Shown: positions 1 to 8,762 of the stretch, piece by piece
How positions within the stretch are numbered: the first letter of the stretch is position 1
Layout: each line of letters starts with the position of its first letter
Origin: CAZOOK01 sp964581385
Lineage (GTDB): Bacteria; Pseudomonadota; Gammaproteobacteria; Nevskiales; Nevskiaceae
DNA length: 64,000 nucleotides
NCBI GenBank assembly: GCA_964581385.1
Contig: CAZOOK010000028.1
Coordinates: forward strand, 1 to 64,000
Reading direction: 5' to 3'
Translations under genes and position numbers: made by a program
The notes under the pieces: model-generated
The model's database searches: none
What the model was told of the DNA's origin: nothing
What the model saw: the letters and a program-made list of their open reading frames with translations, nothing else

Positions 1-839
1 GGCACTGCCGTGGTGTTCGTCACTGCCACACTGGCTGAACCGCTGGCGGAGCCACTGGCCCCGGTGCAGGTCAGCGTATAAACCTGCGTGCCCGTGGCTG
101 AGGGTGTCACGCTCTTGCTGCCACTGGTGGCCAGCGATCCACTCCACGCACCGCTGGCGGTGCACGAGCTGACATTGCTGCTGGACCAATTCAGAGTAGC
201 CGATTTGCCCAGCGTGATCGCAGTGGGATTGGCCGTAAGTGTCACTGCCTTGGAGGCAGTGGTGACCGTGAAACTATCGGGGGATGAAGATACTTTTTGC
301 GGATTGGATACGGAAACGCCATGGGCGCCGCTCTGCGCATCCGCTGGCACCGTCGCCTTGACCTGCGTATCGCTCACAACCGTGAGCGCTGCGTCAGAGA
401 CGTTACCAATCTGAACCGCCGTCAACCCGGTAAAACCGGAACCCGTGATCGTCACAACCGTGCCGGCAGGACCGGACGTCGGTGTGAAACTACCGATGCT
501 CGGCTGTGCATAGGGCGTGCTCGTGACTTGCAGGCTCGCTGAACCCGCGACTGAACCACCGGCGCCGGTGCATGCGATCGGATACTTATAAGTTCCAGCG
601 GCAGTCGGTGTGACGGTGAGGCTGCTGCTCACCCCCAGCACTCCGCTCCATGCGCCGCCAGCGGCTTTGCAAAGCGTTGCATTCGCTGCATACCAACTCA
701 GCGTAGCCGACTGACCCACCACGATGGATTTTGGACTGATCGTCAAATTTACTGTGGGCGCCGTTGCGGCGGGAACGGCCGAAGCCTCGAAGATAAAAGG
801 GGCAATTACAACACCCATAACTGCACGAAACTTGTCCAT
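1..839 (-). CDS. Exported TIG/Ig-like domain protein, C-terminus outside the window
   Basis: Reading in from the start ATG at 839 there is one open frame of 279 codons that runs off the left edge, so the protein is incomplete. A short signal-peptide-like N-terminus (MDKFRAVMGVVIAPF...) is followed by an Ig-like module containing the segment ATLSWYAANATLCKA, then an IPT/TIG-type module (PSIGSFTPTSGPAGTVVTI), then a second Ig-like module (ATLNWSSSNVSSCTA). The two Ig-like modules share a Trp and two cysteines at matching places. A related module closes the protein at 14973-16511. Such modules usually serve as adhesion or spacer domains in surface or secreted proteins. The true function lies in the missing C-terminus. 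Existence and domain type are well supported by the open frame and the repeats. Confidence 0.85.
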   Translation of the reverse strand, partial: MDKFRAVMGVVIAPFIFEASAVPAATAPTVNLTISPKSIVVGQSATLSWYAANATLCKAAGGAWSGVLGVSSSLTVTPTAAGTYKYPIACTGAGGSVAGSASLQVTSTPYAQPSIGSFTPTSGPAGTVVTITGSGFTGLTAVQIGNVSDAALTVVSDTQVKATVPADAQSGAHGVSVSNPQKVSSSPDSFTVTTASKAVTLTANPTAITLGKSATLNWSSSNVSSCTASGAWSGSLATSGSKSVTPSATGTQVYTLTCTGASGSASGSASVAVTNTTAV

Positions 840-1550
840 GTTGACCTATAAGATGATATGGCGCTTTTAAAAAAAGCAAAAACACACGCAAATAATATGC
901 GTGCCCATTCACAAGCCCGGATACCGGTATCAGACCGACGTGACGCTACCGTGACCTATTTGCACTTGGGACAAAGCGAGTCCTATAGGAAGGACCTCTA
1001 AACACCAAGCTGCGCCATCGTAGTCAGTGACCGCAACTGATACGCGCATAAAAAGCTGAACGGCACAAATCGCGTGATCAGCGGTGAACGACTATCCCAA
1101 CCCTTTTTATTGACCAACCCTCGATTCTATACGGCGAACCTTAACCGAAACTTTATGAGCATTAAAAAATGCTTGTGAGCACTCGTTTACCTTAATAAAT
1201 GGTGCCGTGTATTCAAAATAATGGTTTTCCCCCTCATTTTGCAAGCGCCGAGTGTTGCCAGCATTATGCAGATGTCGCAGTACTCGCGTTACGTATCTTC
1301 GTTGCGGCTTCATTGCGATATCAGCTTCGCTGCAATGGCGTTGCATCTCGCATCCATCCGCGCCACGACCACCGACCCTCATCTCCTTAGAATAAAAATC
1401 ATCGGGCGCCGTGCTTCTGTGCATCGCTGATCACGGGCAGGACACACTCTCGCGAATGACTGACGCATACTATTGAGCTATCCGACTAACTTTATTGCGG
1501 GCTTAGCCTTCGCGGACTTCGCCCGGCAGCAACTTCGTGGAGAGCAAAGA
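840..1550. other. Gene-poor intergenic stretch
   Basis: About 700 bases between the divergently transcribed TIG-domain gene and the FGE-like gene. The short open frames here lack convincing ribosome sites or protein character. Small palindromes are visible (TCCTATAGGA at 981-990, and AGCATT/AATGCT around an A-rich loop at 1158-1173). TATTAT on the minus strand near 895 could be a -10 for the leftward gene. I see no tRNA or other RNA gene. Confidence 0.5.
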
Positions 1551-2399
1551 ATGAGCCAGCGTGGCATCGGCGGAAGTCTTGGACGCGGCTTCGTCATCGT
1601 CGCAACAACCGTGTTCAGTTCTCTATCGCCAATAACGATCAGCTGCGCGCAGAACGTCCCTGTCATATCCGCGGAAAATTGCCCGATGGGCCCTGGACTC
1701 TGTCCTCAGCTAGTGCATCTGCCGGGTGGCAGCTTTCAGATGGGAGATTCATCCGGTCGTGGCGGAGGATCCGAACGCCCCATGCATACCGTCACAGTGC
1801 GGCCTTTCTGGATCGGCAAGTATCCAGTGACATTTGCGCAGTGGGATGCTTGTGTAAACGATGGCGGATGCCCGAAGCGCGATTCGGTCACTAACGACGA
1901 GATCGCCGGCGACCACGGCTGGGGCCGCGGCGATCGCCCTGTGATATCCGTCAGCGCGGTGGATTCCGCGATCTATCTCAGCTGGCTGAGTCACAAAATG
2001 CACACCGAATACCGGCGACCGACCGAAGCCGAATATGAATATGCGGCGCGCGGCGGTACGCAGACGGATTATTGGTGGGGCAACGAACCATCAGCTGACA
2101 AAGCCAACTACGGCACGCAGCGCACCGAGCCGGTGACCACGTTTGCGCCGAATCCGTTCGGGTTGCATGACATGCTCGGCAACGTATGGGAGTGGACATC
2201 GGATTGCTGGCACAGCAGCTACAAAGGCGCACCGACGGACGGAAGCGCGTGGAACGACGAAAAGGATTGCCCGATGGTGGTGCTGCGCGGGGGCGCATGG
2301 TCGACCTCCGCCCCATGGGCGCGCGCGTCAGCACGCATCTTCAACGTCGCCAGCTTTCGCCTTCAAAGCTACGGCTTCCGCGTGGCGAGAAGCGAGTGA
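1551..2399 (+). CDS. Exported FGE-fold (formylglycine-generating enzyme family) protein lacking the catalytic cysteines
   Basis: The frame is open from a TTG at 1473, but ATG 1551 is preferred because GGAG lies 8 bases upstream and it opens a signal peptide (MSQRGIGGSLGRGFVIVATT...). The mature part shows FGE-sulfatase-domain hallmarks in order: LPGGSFQMGD near the start, PVISVSAVDSAIYLSWLS, RRPTEAEYEYAARGG, GLHDMLGNVWEWTSD, VLRGGAWSTSA and a C-terminal YGFRVARSE. True FGEs carry two redox or copper-binding cysteines just after the RGGSW motif. Here that stretch reads STSAPWARASAR, so sulfatase activation is unlikely. Many such non-catalytic relatives act as lectin-like, regulatory or oxygenase-related proteins. 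No sulfatase gene is nearby. Exact role unknown. Confidence 0.88.
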   Translation: MSQRGIGGSLGRGFVIVATTVFSSLSPITISCAQNVPVISAENCPMGPGLCPQLVHLPGGSFQMGDSSGRGGGSERPMHTVTVRPFWIGKYPVTFAQWDACVNDGGCPKRDSVTNDEIAGDHGWGRGDRPVISVSAVDSAIYLSWLSHKMHTEYRRPTEAEYEYAARGGTQTDYWWGNEPSADKANYGTQRTEPVTTFAPNPFGLHDMLGNVWEWTSDCWHSSYKGAPTDGSAWNDEKDCPMVVLRGGAWSTSAPWARASARIFNVASFRLQSYGFRVARSE

Positions 2400-2471
2400 C
2401 GATTTCCCGATCATTCACTTCATCCAGCTTATTGTTCGCAGAGCCTGCAACCGCGATCCCGCATCGGGACC

Positions 2472-2894
2472 CTAACCGTCGCAGGCCTGCCCACCTCTCT
2501 CGCCCGGACATTTCGCATCGTCGGTATTGCGTATCGCATCGGCGATCCCGAAGAACGGATTCTCCAGCATCTCGCAAACTTCCGGCCCCGCTTTGATACG
2601 CCGCAGTGTTTCTTTCATGCACATCAGCCACTGATCGCGCTCGGCCGGTCCGATCGCATAGGGCTTGTGCGGCTTGGTCAGGCAAACAGTCTGGTACTTC
2701 TGGTGATACAGGTGCGGACCGCCCAGCCAGCCGGACAGATATTCGAACAACTTCTGCTTGATCTCTTCGAGATGCGCTCCATGCATTGCGCGGATCGAGC
2801 TGGCCTGCGGCAATTCATCCATAACATCGTAGAACACATTTGCCAATTGGCGGATGCCCACTTCACCGCCCAGTAACTCGTAGGGTGTCTGCAC
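2472..2894 (-). CDS. Group II truncated haemoglobin (trHbO type)
   Basis: A 140-residue haem protein of the 2-on-2 globin fold. The start is GTG at 2894 with AGAGG 7-8 bases upstream. Visible group II features are YELLGGEVGIRQLANVFYDVM (B-helix Tyr about residue 22), LFEYLSGWLGGP, the proximal histidine in TKPHKPYAIG (about H76) and the ERDQWLMCM helix with the invariant Trp (about W89). Family members bind O2 or NO and are linked to oxidative and nitrosative stress or O2 delivery to oxidases. It is transcribed divergently from a P-type ATPase across a 144-bp gap containing an FNR-type box, which suggests oxygen-responsive control. About 25 residues after the globin core are less conserved. 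Confidence 0.95.
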   Translation of the reverse strand: MQTPYELLGGEVGIRQLANVFYDVMDELPQASSIRAMHGAHLEEIKQKLFEYLSGWLGGPHLYHQKYQTVCLTKPHKPYAIGPAERDQWLMCMKETLRRIKAGPEVCEMLENPFFGIADAIRNTDDAKCPGERGGQACDG

Positions 2895-2951
2895 AATCGA
2901 CCTCTTCGAAAAAAATTTGGTTTACTTTGCGAAATTCGCAGCTGGCAAACA

Positions 2952-2965
2952 TTGATCCAAATCAG
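2952..2965. promoter_or_regulatory. FNR/Anr-type binding site between the haemoglobin and ATPase genes
   Basis: The sequence TTGAT-CCAA-ATCAG matches the FNR consensus TTGAT-N4-ATCAA in 9 of 10 defined positions. Its centre (2958.5) lies about 41.5 bases before position 3000, and an AT-rich TATTTATATA stretch at 2989-2998 offers a -10 at the spacing of a class II FNR promoter reading rightward into the ATPase gene. The same site could also serve the leftward globin gene. This is a prediction from consensus and spacing only. Confidence 0.65.
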
Positions 2966-3038
2966 TACCAGAGCGCGCGGCAACCGCTATTTATATAAAT
3001 AGGATTTATATATTTGATCGTGAAACATTGAGGTACGC

Positions 3039-5603
3039 GTGAAGGAGCTTCCCGCGGGTTTCTCGACAGCGGAAGTCGTCGCCCGACAGGCTGCCGAGGG
3101 ATTCAACGAACTTGATGTGGCTCGGAACCGCTCTCTGCCGAAGATCGCGGCGGAAGTGGCACGCGAACCGATGTTTCTGCTGCTGCTCGGCGCCGGCTCG
3201 ATCTACCTGGTAATGGGCGATGTCCACGAAGCGCTGATTCTCCTCGGCTTCGTCTTCGTCATCATTACCATTACCGTCCTGCAGGAACGCCGCACCGAGA
3301 AAGCGCTCGAAGCCTTGCGCGACTTGTCGAGTCCGCGCGCGCTCGCGCTCAGGAATGGCACCTTCGTTCGCATCTCCGGCCGGGAGGTCGTGCGCGGCGA
3401 TATTCTCGCGCTGAGCGAAGGTGATCGCGTTCCCGCCGACGGCAGCGTGCTGTCTGCGCATGAACTGGCCGCCGATGAATCGCTGTTGACGGGCGAGTCA
3501 GCCACGGTTCCCAAGCACGCGGCCGACCCCGAACCGGCTGGCGGCGACGAACGCGGTGCACGTCTATTCGCTGGCACGCTGGTCACGAGCGGACAGGGCC
3601 TGATTCGCATCACGGCGATCGGTGCCGCGACTGAACTCGGACGCATCGGCCGCTCGCTGCGGACTGTCGAAAGCGCCGCGTCTCCGCTGCAACATGAGAT
3701 CGGCACGCTGACAAAGCGACTCGCCCTCATCGGCATTGCGCTCTGTCTGATCGTCACGCTGCTCTACGTCTACGCGCGTGGCGAATGGCTCAATGGACTG
3801 CTGGCAGGCATCGCACTGGCGATGGGAATTTTGCCCCAGGAATTTCCGGTCATTCTCATCGTCGTGCTCGCGCTTGGCGCGCGCCGCATCGCCGCGCGAC
3901 GCGTATTGACACGGCGACTAAGTGCGATCGAAACCCTGGGCGAAACCACTGTGCTTTGCGTTGACAAGACCGGCACGCTGACGCAGAACCGTATGGAGGT
4001 TGCGGCACTGATCGCCGATGAGGCGGAAATCGATGTCAGCGAAGCATCGGGCCTGAAAGAACTGCCGGAACAGTTCCACCGTCTGCTCGAATATTGCGTG
4101 CTGGCTAGCGAAATCGAACCACACGATCCGATGGAGCAGGCGTTTCATCGTCTCGCGCGCGAATTCCTATCGAACACCGAACATCTGCATGAAGATTGGG
4201 ATCTCGCCCGCGAATACGAGCTTTCTCCAACCCTGCTGGCGATGTCGCATCTGTGGCGCGTCCCCGACCGCGGCGAACAAGCGGTCGCCAGCAAGGGCGC
4301 GCCGGAAGCGATCGCCGATCTGTGCAGACTTTCCATGCAGCGCAAACAAGCCATCGTCGCGCAAGCGGCAGGCCTCGCCCGGCGCGGCCTGCGCGTGCTC
4401 GGTGTGGCGCGCGCAAGCCATGCCGGCGGCGAATGGCCAGACAGCCAGAGAGATTTCGGCTTCGAATATATCGGACTGGTCGGTCTCGTCGATCCGTTGC
4501 GGCCCGAGGTACCAGCGGCCATGCGTGAATGCAGGCAGGCAGGCATTCGCGTCGTGATGATCACCGGCGATCATCCCGGCACCGCGCGCGCCATCGCGGC
4601 GCAGGCCGGCATCGACGCCGAACGATTGCTGACTGGTGCCGATCTGGAACGTCTCGATGACGCTGAACTCGCCGAACAAATCCGCGGGATCCAAATTTTT
4701 GCCCGAGTCGCGCCGCGGCAAAAACTACGCATCGTCGAAGCACTGAAGATCAATGGTGAGATCGTCGCGATGACCGGCGACGGCGTCAACGACGCCCCCG
4801 CACTCAAATCCGCGCACATCGGCATCGCCATGGGCAAGCGCGGTACCGATGTCGCGCGCGAGGCCGCGTCGCTGGTGCTGCTTGACGACGACTTCGGTTC
4901 GATCGTCGAAGCCATTCGTCTCGGCCGCCGCATCTTCGGCAATCTGCGGCAGGCGATGATCTACACGCTGGCGGTCCACATCCCGATCATCGGCCTGTCA
5001 ATTCTGCCTCTGATGTTCGGCCTGCCGTTAGTGCTGGCACCGATCCACATCGCATTTCTCGAACTGGTGATCGACCCGGCCTGTTCCATCGTTTTCGAGG
5101 CCGAGGAAGCGGATGCGCGAATCATGTGCCGACCGCCGCGGCGGCCGGATGAGCGCCTCGTATCGCTGAAACACATTGAGCTTGCCCTGGTGCAAGGACT
5201 GATCAGCACCGTGATCATCACCGTCGTTTACTGGCTTACGCTTAATGCCGGACTGATTCCGTCCGCAGCCAGAACATTGACGTTCATCACCCTCATTACT
5301 GCCAACGGCATGCTCATCTTCAGCAGTCGCTCGGCAGCAGTCTCGCTAACAACACCGCTGCGCTTGAACAACCGGGCAAGCCACTGGGTTTTCCTCGGAA
5401 CCATGACCGCTCTAATCGCGATCACCCGCGTCCCCCCACTGGCTGCGATATTCGCGTTTTCCGCAACCGCGTGGCCGCACTGGCTTGGTGCGTTCGCGGC
5501 GGGCGTCTCGGCTTTTCTGCTATTTGAAATGGTCAAGTGGATGACGTTGCGTCGCCGCGAACCGGGCGCTCGAACGGATTTGGCGGCTGAGTGTCATAAA
5601 TGA
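3039..5603 (+). CDS. Cation-translocating P-type ATPase (P2-like, PEEFP variant)
   Basis: An 854-residue membrane pump starting at GTG 3039 with GAGG 6 bases upstream. In order: an N-terminal cation-ATPase region, the actuator-domain motif LTGES (about 150-154), transmembrane helix 4 with PQEFP (about 266-270), the phosphorylation motif DKTGTLT (Asp about 309), a nucleotide-binding domain, the hinge motif GDGVNDAP (about 580-587) and several C-terminal membrane helices. The overall plan resembles Ca2+/Mg2+-type P2 pumps, but the helix-4 site has PQEFP where SERCA-like pumps have PEGLP. This belongs to a common but poorly characterised bacterial subgroup, so the ion is unknown. It diverges from the truncated haemoglobin gene. 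Confidence 0.95.
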   Translation: MKELPAGFSTAEVVARQAAEGFNELDVARNRSLPKIAAEVAREPMFLLLLGAGSIYLVMGDVHEALILLGFVFVIITITVLQERRTEKALEALRDLSSPRALALRNGTFVRISGREVVRGDILALSEGDRVPADGSVLSAHELAADESLLTGESATVPKHAADPEPAGGDERGARLFAGTLVTSGQGLIRITAIGAATELGRIGRSLRTVESAASPLQHEIGTLTKRLALIGIALCLIVTLLYVYARGEWLNGLLAGIALAMGILPQEFPVILIVVLALGARRIAARRVLTRRLSAIETLGETTVLCVDKTGTLTQNRMEVAALIADEAEIDVSEASGLKELPEQFHRLLEYCVLASEIEPHDPMEQAFHRLAREFLSNTEHLHEDWDLAREYELSPTLLAMSHLWRVPDRGEQAVASKGAPEAIADLCRLSMQRKQAIVAQAAGLARRGLRVLGVARASHAGGEWPDSQRDFGFEYIGLVGLVDPLRPEVPAAMRECRQAGIRVVMITGDHPGTARAIAAQAGIDAERLLTGADLERLDDAELAEQIRGIQIFARVAPRQKLRIVEALKINGEIVAMTGDGVNDAPALKSAHIGIAMGKRGTDVAREAASLVLLDDDFGSIVEAIRLGRRIFGNLRQAMIYTLAVHIPIIGLSILPLMFGLPLVLAPIHIAFLELVIDPACSIVFEAEEADARIMCRPPRRPDERLVSLKHIELALVQGLISTVIITVVYWLTLNAGLIPSAARTLTFITLITANGMLIFSSRSAAVSLTTPLRLNNRASHWVFLGTMTALIAITRVPPLAAIFAFSATAWPHWLGAFAAGVSAFLLFEMVKWMTLRRREPGARTDLAAECHK

Positions 5604-5641
5604 GGCCATTCCCTCGTAACTATTTAGGAAAGGCAAGCGGG

Positions 5642-5770
5642 ATGACGGCGCTGTATGTCGTCTTTCCAACTGCCGCGTTATATGTCAGAGCCTCCGCGCC
5701 AGAACGCCCCCCGCGAGGCTCGATTGACACCACCAGGGATGTCGTGGGCGGCGGAGGGGATGTTGAATGA
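5642..5770 (+). CDS. Possible 42-residue protein coupled to the next ORF
   Basis: ATG 5642 opens a 42-codon frame beginning MTALYVVFPTAALYVRAS and ending VVGGGGDVE. Its TGA overlaps the ATG of the following ORF in an ATGA arrangement typical of coupled genes. A purine-rich AGGAAAGGCAAGCGGG lies directly upstream. There is no recognisable family. The support is the exact start/stop overlap and the sensible composition. It could be chance. Confidence 0.4.
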   Translation: MTALYVVFPTAALYVRASAPERPPRGSIDTTRDVVGGGGDVE

Positions 5771-6003
5771 ATGAAACCTTATGGAAAATTCGACCAGGCA
5801 CTAGCGTGCAATTGCTCGGGCTTCAGGATGCGCTCGTGCGCCAATATCTCGATATGCATCGCCTTGAAGGGCGCGACTATACCGAGACGCTGGAATGCCT
5901 CGTGCTCGCGCTGGCCGATGCGCGGCGACAACTTGCCCGCACCGCCATCGATGCGCTGGCGCGGAAGACATCGCACCAGACCGCTGCCAGGGATGAAGAT
6001 TAG
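5767..6003 (+). CDS. Small hypothetical protein
   Basis: A 78-residue predicted soluble, mostly helical protein (LECLVLALADARRQLARTAIDALARK). The GGAGGGG block at 5754-5760 stands about 6 bases before the ATG, and the ATG overlaps the stop of the small ORF at 5642. Its last codons overlap the 3' end of the convergent RND gene by 4 bases. The family was not recognised. The ribosome site and the gene-free strand make it more likely real than chance. Confidence 0.55.
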   Translation: MNETLWKIRPGTSVQLLGLQDALVRQYLDMHRLEGRDYTETLECLVLALADARRQLARTAIDALARKTSHQTAARDED

Positions 6004-8762
6004 CCCTGCGGCTCGGGATGCACCTGCACCATCGACGTCATCCGTGCCAGACGTTCCGCCTGAACAAAATTGAGATTGCGGAAGATGATGGCGGCGATGG
6101 CCGGATGCCAGATACGCAACCGATCCAGGTCATCCGAATCGAAACGCAAAATGCGTGAGGAAGTCACAGCATCCACGCTGGCGGTGCGCCGCTGCCCGAA
6201 GAATCCAGCTTCGCCCAGAGTGGCGCCGCGTGTCAGTGTATTCAGCACGAAACGGCTGCCCTCGCGATCGACCGACGCTTCGAGGGTGCCGTCGATGATC
6301 ACGAAGACATCTCGCGCGTGATCACCTTGCTGAATCAGCCGCGTACCAGCGGCGACGGTTTCCAGATGCGACAGCAGTGCGAACATGCGCGCCTGACGCG
6401 TAGACAGTCCCGCAAAAAGCGGAATCGTCTGCTGCGGCTTGGTGCCGAGATCCAGACGCAGTAGATCCCATAGCGTGATAATGCGTAGACGCGATCCCAG
6501 CGCCGGCGTCAGCGTCATATCGGCGATCCAGGCGACGAACAGTGTCCACGCCGCGAGCGCACCGAATTGCGCCTGGTTGCGCAACTCCCCGCCAGTGAAT
6601 GCCAGGAAGCCGAGACACAGCGCCACTGTCGCCAGCGTGATCGGCCGCAGCACCGCCGACATCGCAGTGCGCAGCGCCGCCTGCTCCGAGCCCGTGGCAC
6701 GTGCGTCGGCGTTGAAGCGCGCCAGGAAATGCACGGTGTCATTCACCGCGATGCCGAGGACGATGCAGGCGATCAGACTGGTGGTCGGATTGAGACTGAT
6801 ATGCATGAGACCGAGCGTGCCGAAATAGATCGCGATAGGCACGAGATTGGGGAGCGTCGCGATGAGTCCGGCGCGCGCGGACGTGAACATCACCGCCAGT
6901 AGCAGCCAGATCACCGCCGTCGCGATTGCGATCGATGCCAGATGTCCGGAGGCCACCGCGGTGACCGCGCGCGTCGCCAGAACAGTGCTACCGGTCGCGC
7001 GCGCTGCGAAAGCCGGCGGCAGTGCAGCCAGCTGCGCATCGAGCCGCGACAGGAAAGTGCCGATTGCCAGCGAGCCGTCCACCTTGATGCGTACCGACAC
7101 CACTGCGGTACGGAAACGTGCATCGACGAGCTTTTTGACTGTGTCGCCGCCCGCGAATACCAGCAGTTGCTTTACTGCTGCCGCGGAATCCGGCAGAGCA
7201 CGGCCATGCGGATCATCGCCGCCGGACACTGGGTTAAGCGTGCGGTTGAGCAACTCAACGTAATCGACGTACGAGCTCACCGCGCCCACTTCCGGCTGCC
7301 CTCGCAGCCAATCTTCGAGATCGGCCAGCGGCCGCATCTGCTCCGGGTCCGCCAACGCACCATCGACGTGAGTATCGATGAAAATTGTCAGCAAGTTGGC
7401 ACCGCCGAAATTTTCATTGATCGCATCGAAATCGCGGCGCACTTCTGAATGCTTATCGAAGCTGGAGATGAAATCCGCGCCGGCGCGGATGCGCGTCGCG
7501 AACCAAATATTCAGCGATACCACCACCACCGCCGTGATGATGATCTGGCGCCGATGGCGGACATCGAATTCCGCGAGCCGCGATCCCCATTTCGCGAATA
7601 GCTGCTGCCCGATCGCCGGCGCTTCCTTGGAGCAGCCGCTCAGATTGAGCAGAGCCGGCATCACGTGCAGCGTCAACAGCGCAACGTAGAGTGTGCCGAT
7701 GCTCGCGAACACCGCGAACTGGCGCACCGCCGGCAGTGGATTCAGCAGCAGTGACAGGAACCCGACGATCGTGGTCGTCGCCGACAACATCAGACCGACT
7801 CCAATGCGCTGCATCACCCACAGCACGCGCTCGTGCCCAGGCGCATCCGGAATCAATTGCCGCGACAGGAACCACGCCGCAAGCAGGTGAATGGTGTACG
7901 ACAAGCCAATCGTAATCACCAGCGGCGGCACGATCGCCGTCACCAGATTGAGTCCGATGCCGGAGAGCACGGTAGTCGCCAGCGTCAGCGTCAGCGCGGC
8001 ACCGATCGAAATCAGCGCGACGGCCGCAGCGCGCAGGCTGCGGAAAGTAACCAACAGCAGTACCGCGACCACGCCGAACACGGCCGGCACCGTGAAACGC
8101 AGCGTGCGCACCACCGCGCTGCCCGTGGCGGCGCGAACCGGCAGTGTGCCGGTGATATGAACCTCCGCACCCGGTGCGATCTCCGCGGCGATATCGCGGA
8201 TGCGTCGCGACAAGTCGCGGCTCGCGTATGCGTCCGCGGTCATGCCACCGACGCCGAGCGCGAATGCGGCGTTGCGTCCGTCCGCGGATACCAGCGTTCC
8301 GCGATAGAGCGGATTGGCCGCAAGCTGCGCCGGCAGTTCGACGATACGCGCGGGCGCCGCACGCGCCTGCTCAGTGAACGAGCTGGCGACGACGTCATCG
8401 CCATCGGCACGCAGATTCGGCGCTGTCGCCAGCGACAGCACCGCGCCGACGCCTTCCAGTTCGCGGAAACGTGCGGTCAGCGCATCAATCCTGCCCAGAT
8501 TTTCCGCGGTAAAGACCGAAGGCTCGAAACGAATCGCGACGATGACAGGATCATCGTCACCGAAACTGCGACGCACCTGTTCCAGCACCGCGCGTTCGGG
8601 ATCATGGGCAGGCAGCAATGCTTCCGCCGAGGGATCGATACGCAAGCGCGGCTGCAGCGTCTTGAAATCGACGCAGAGCGCCAGCGACCAAAGGGTGCCG
8701 AACAGCGCCGCGCCCAGTATCAGGTAGGGATGATTTGCACTCCAGCGCAGCCAGAAACGCAT
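6000..8762 (-). CDS. RND/MMPL-family transporter fused to a C-terminal cyclic-nucleotide-binding domain
   Basis: A 920-residue inner-membrane protein. Residues about 1-770 have the RND/MMPL plan: an N-terminal helix, a periplasmic loop (about 40-210), a bundle of five to six helices (VFGVVAVLLLVTFRSL...), a second loop and a second bundle (HLASIAIATAVIWLLLAVM...). It is SSD-like, as in the family of lipid or hopanoid exporters. From about residue 780 a cNMP-binding module follows (IPLFAGLSTRQ; VFVIIDGTLEAS; GEAGFFGQRRTASV). The last segment retains the Gly-Glu and Arg-Thr-Ala of the phosphate-binding cassette. Its start codon shares one base with the stop of the upstream LolA-like gene, so translation is probably coupled. 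Cargo is unknown, and gating by cAMP or cGMP is inference. Confidence 0.93.
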   Translation of the reverse strand: MRFWLRWSANHPYLILGAALFGTLWSLALCVDFKTLQPRLRIDPSAEALLPAHDPERAVLEQVRRSFGDDDPVIVAIRFEPSVFTAENLGRIDALTARFRELEGVGAVLSLATAPNLRADGDDVVASSFTEQARAAPARIVELPAQLAANPLYRGTLVSADGRNAAFALGVGGMTADAYASRDLSRRIRDIAAEIAPGAEVHITGTLPVRAATGSAVVRTLRFTVPAVFGVVAVLLLVTFRSLRAAAVALISIGAALTLTLATTVLSGIGLNLVTAIVPPLVITIGLSYTIHLLAAWFLSRQLIPDAPGHERVLWVMQRIGVGLMLSATTTIVGFLSLLLNPLPAVRQFAVFASIGTLYVALLTLHVMPALLNLSGCSKEAPAIGQQLFAKWGSRLAEFDVRHRRQIIITAVVVVSLNIWFATRIRAGADFISSFDKHSEVRRDFDAINENFGGANLLTIFIDTHVDGALADPEQMRPLADLEDWLRGQPEVGAVSSYVDYVELLNRTLNPVSGGDDPHGRALPDSAAAVKQLLVFAGGDTVKKLVDARFRTAVVSVRIKVDGSLAIGTFLSRLDAQLAALPPAFAARATGSTVLATRAVTAVASGHLASIAIATAVIWLLLAVMFTSARAGLIATLPNLVPIAIYFGTLGLMHISLNPTTSLIACIVLGIAVNDTVHFLARFNADARATGSEQAALRTAMSAVLRPITLATVALCLGFLAFTGGELRNQAQFGALAAWTLFVAWIADMTLTPALGSRLRIITLWDLLRLDLGTKPQQTIPLFAGLSTRQARMFALLSHLETVAAGTRLIQQGDHARDVFVIIDGTLEASVDREGSRFVLNTLTRGATLGEAGFFGQRRTASVDAVTSSRILRFDSDDLDRLRIWHPAIAAIIFRNLNFVQAERLARMTSMVQVHPEPQG

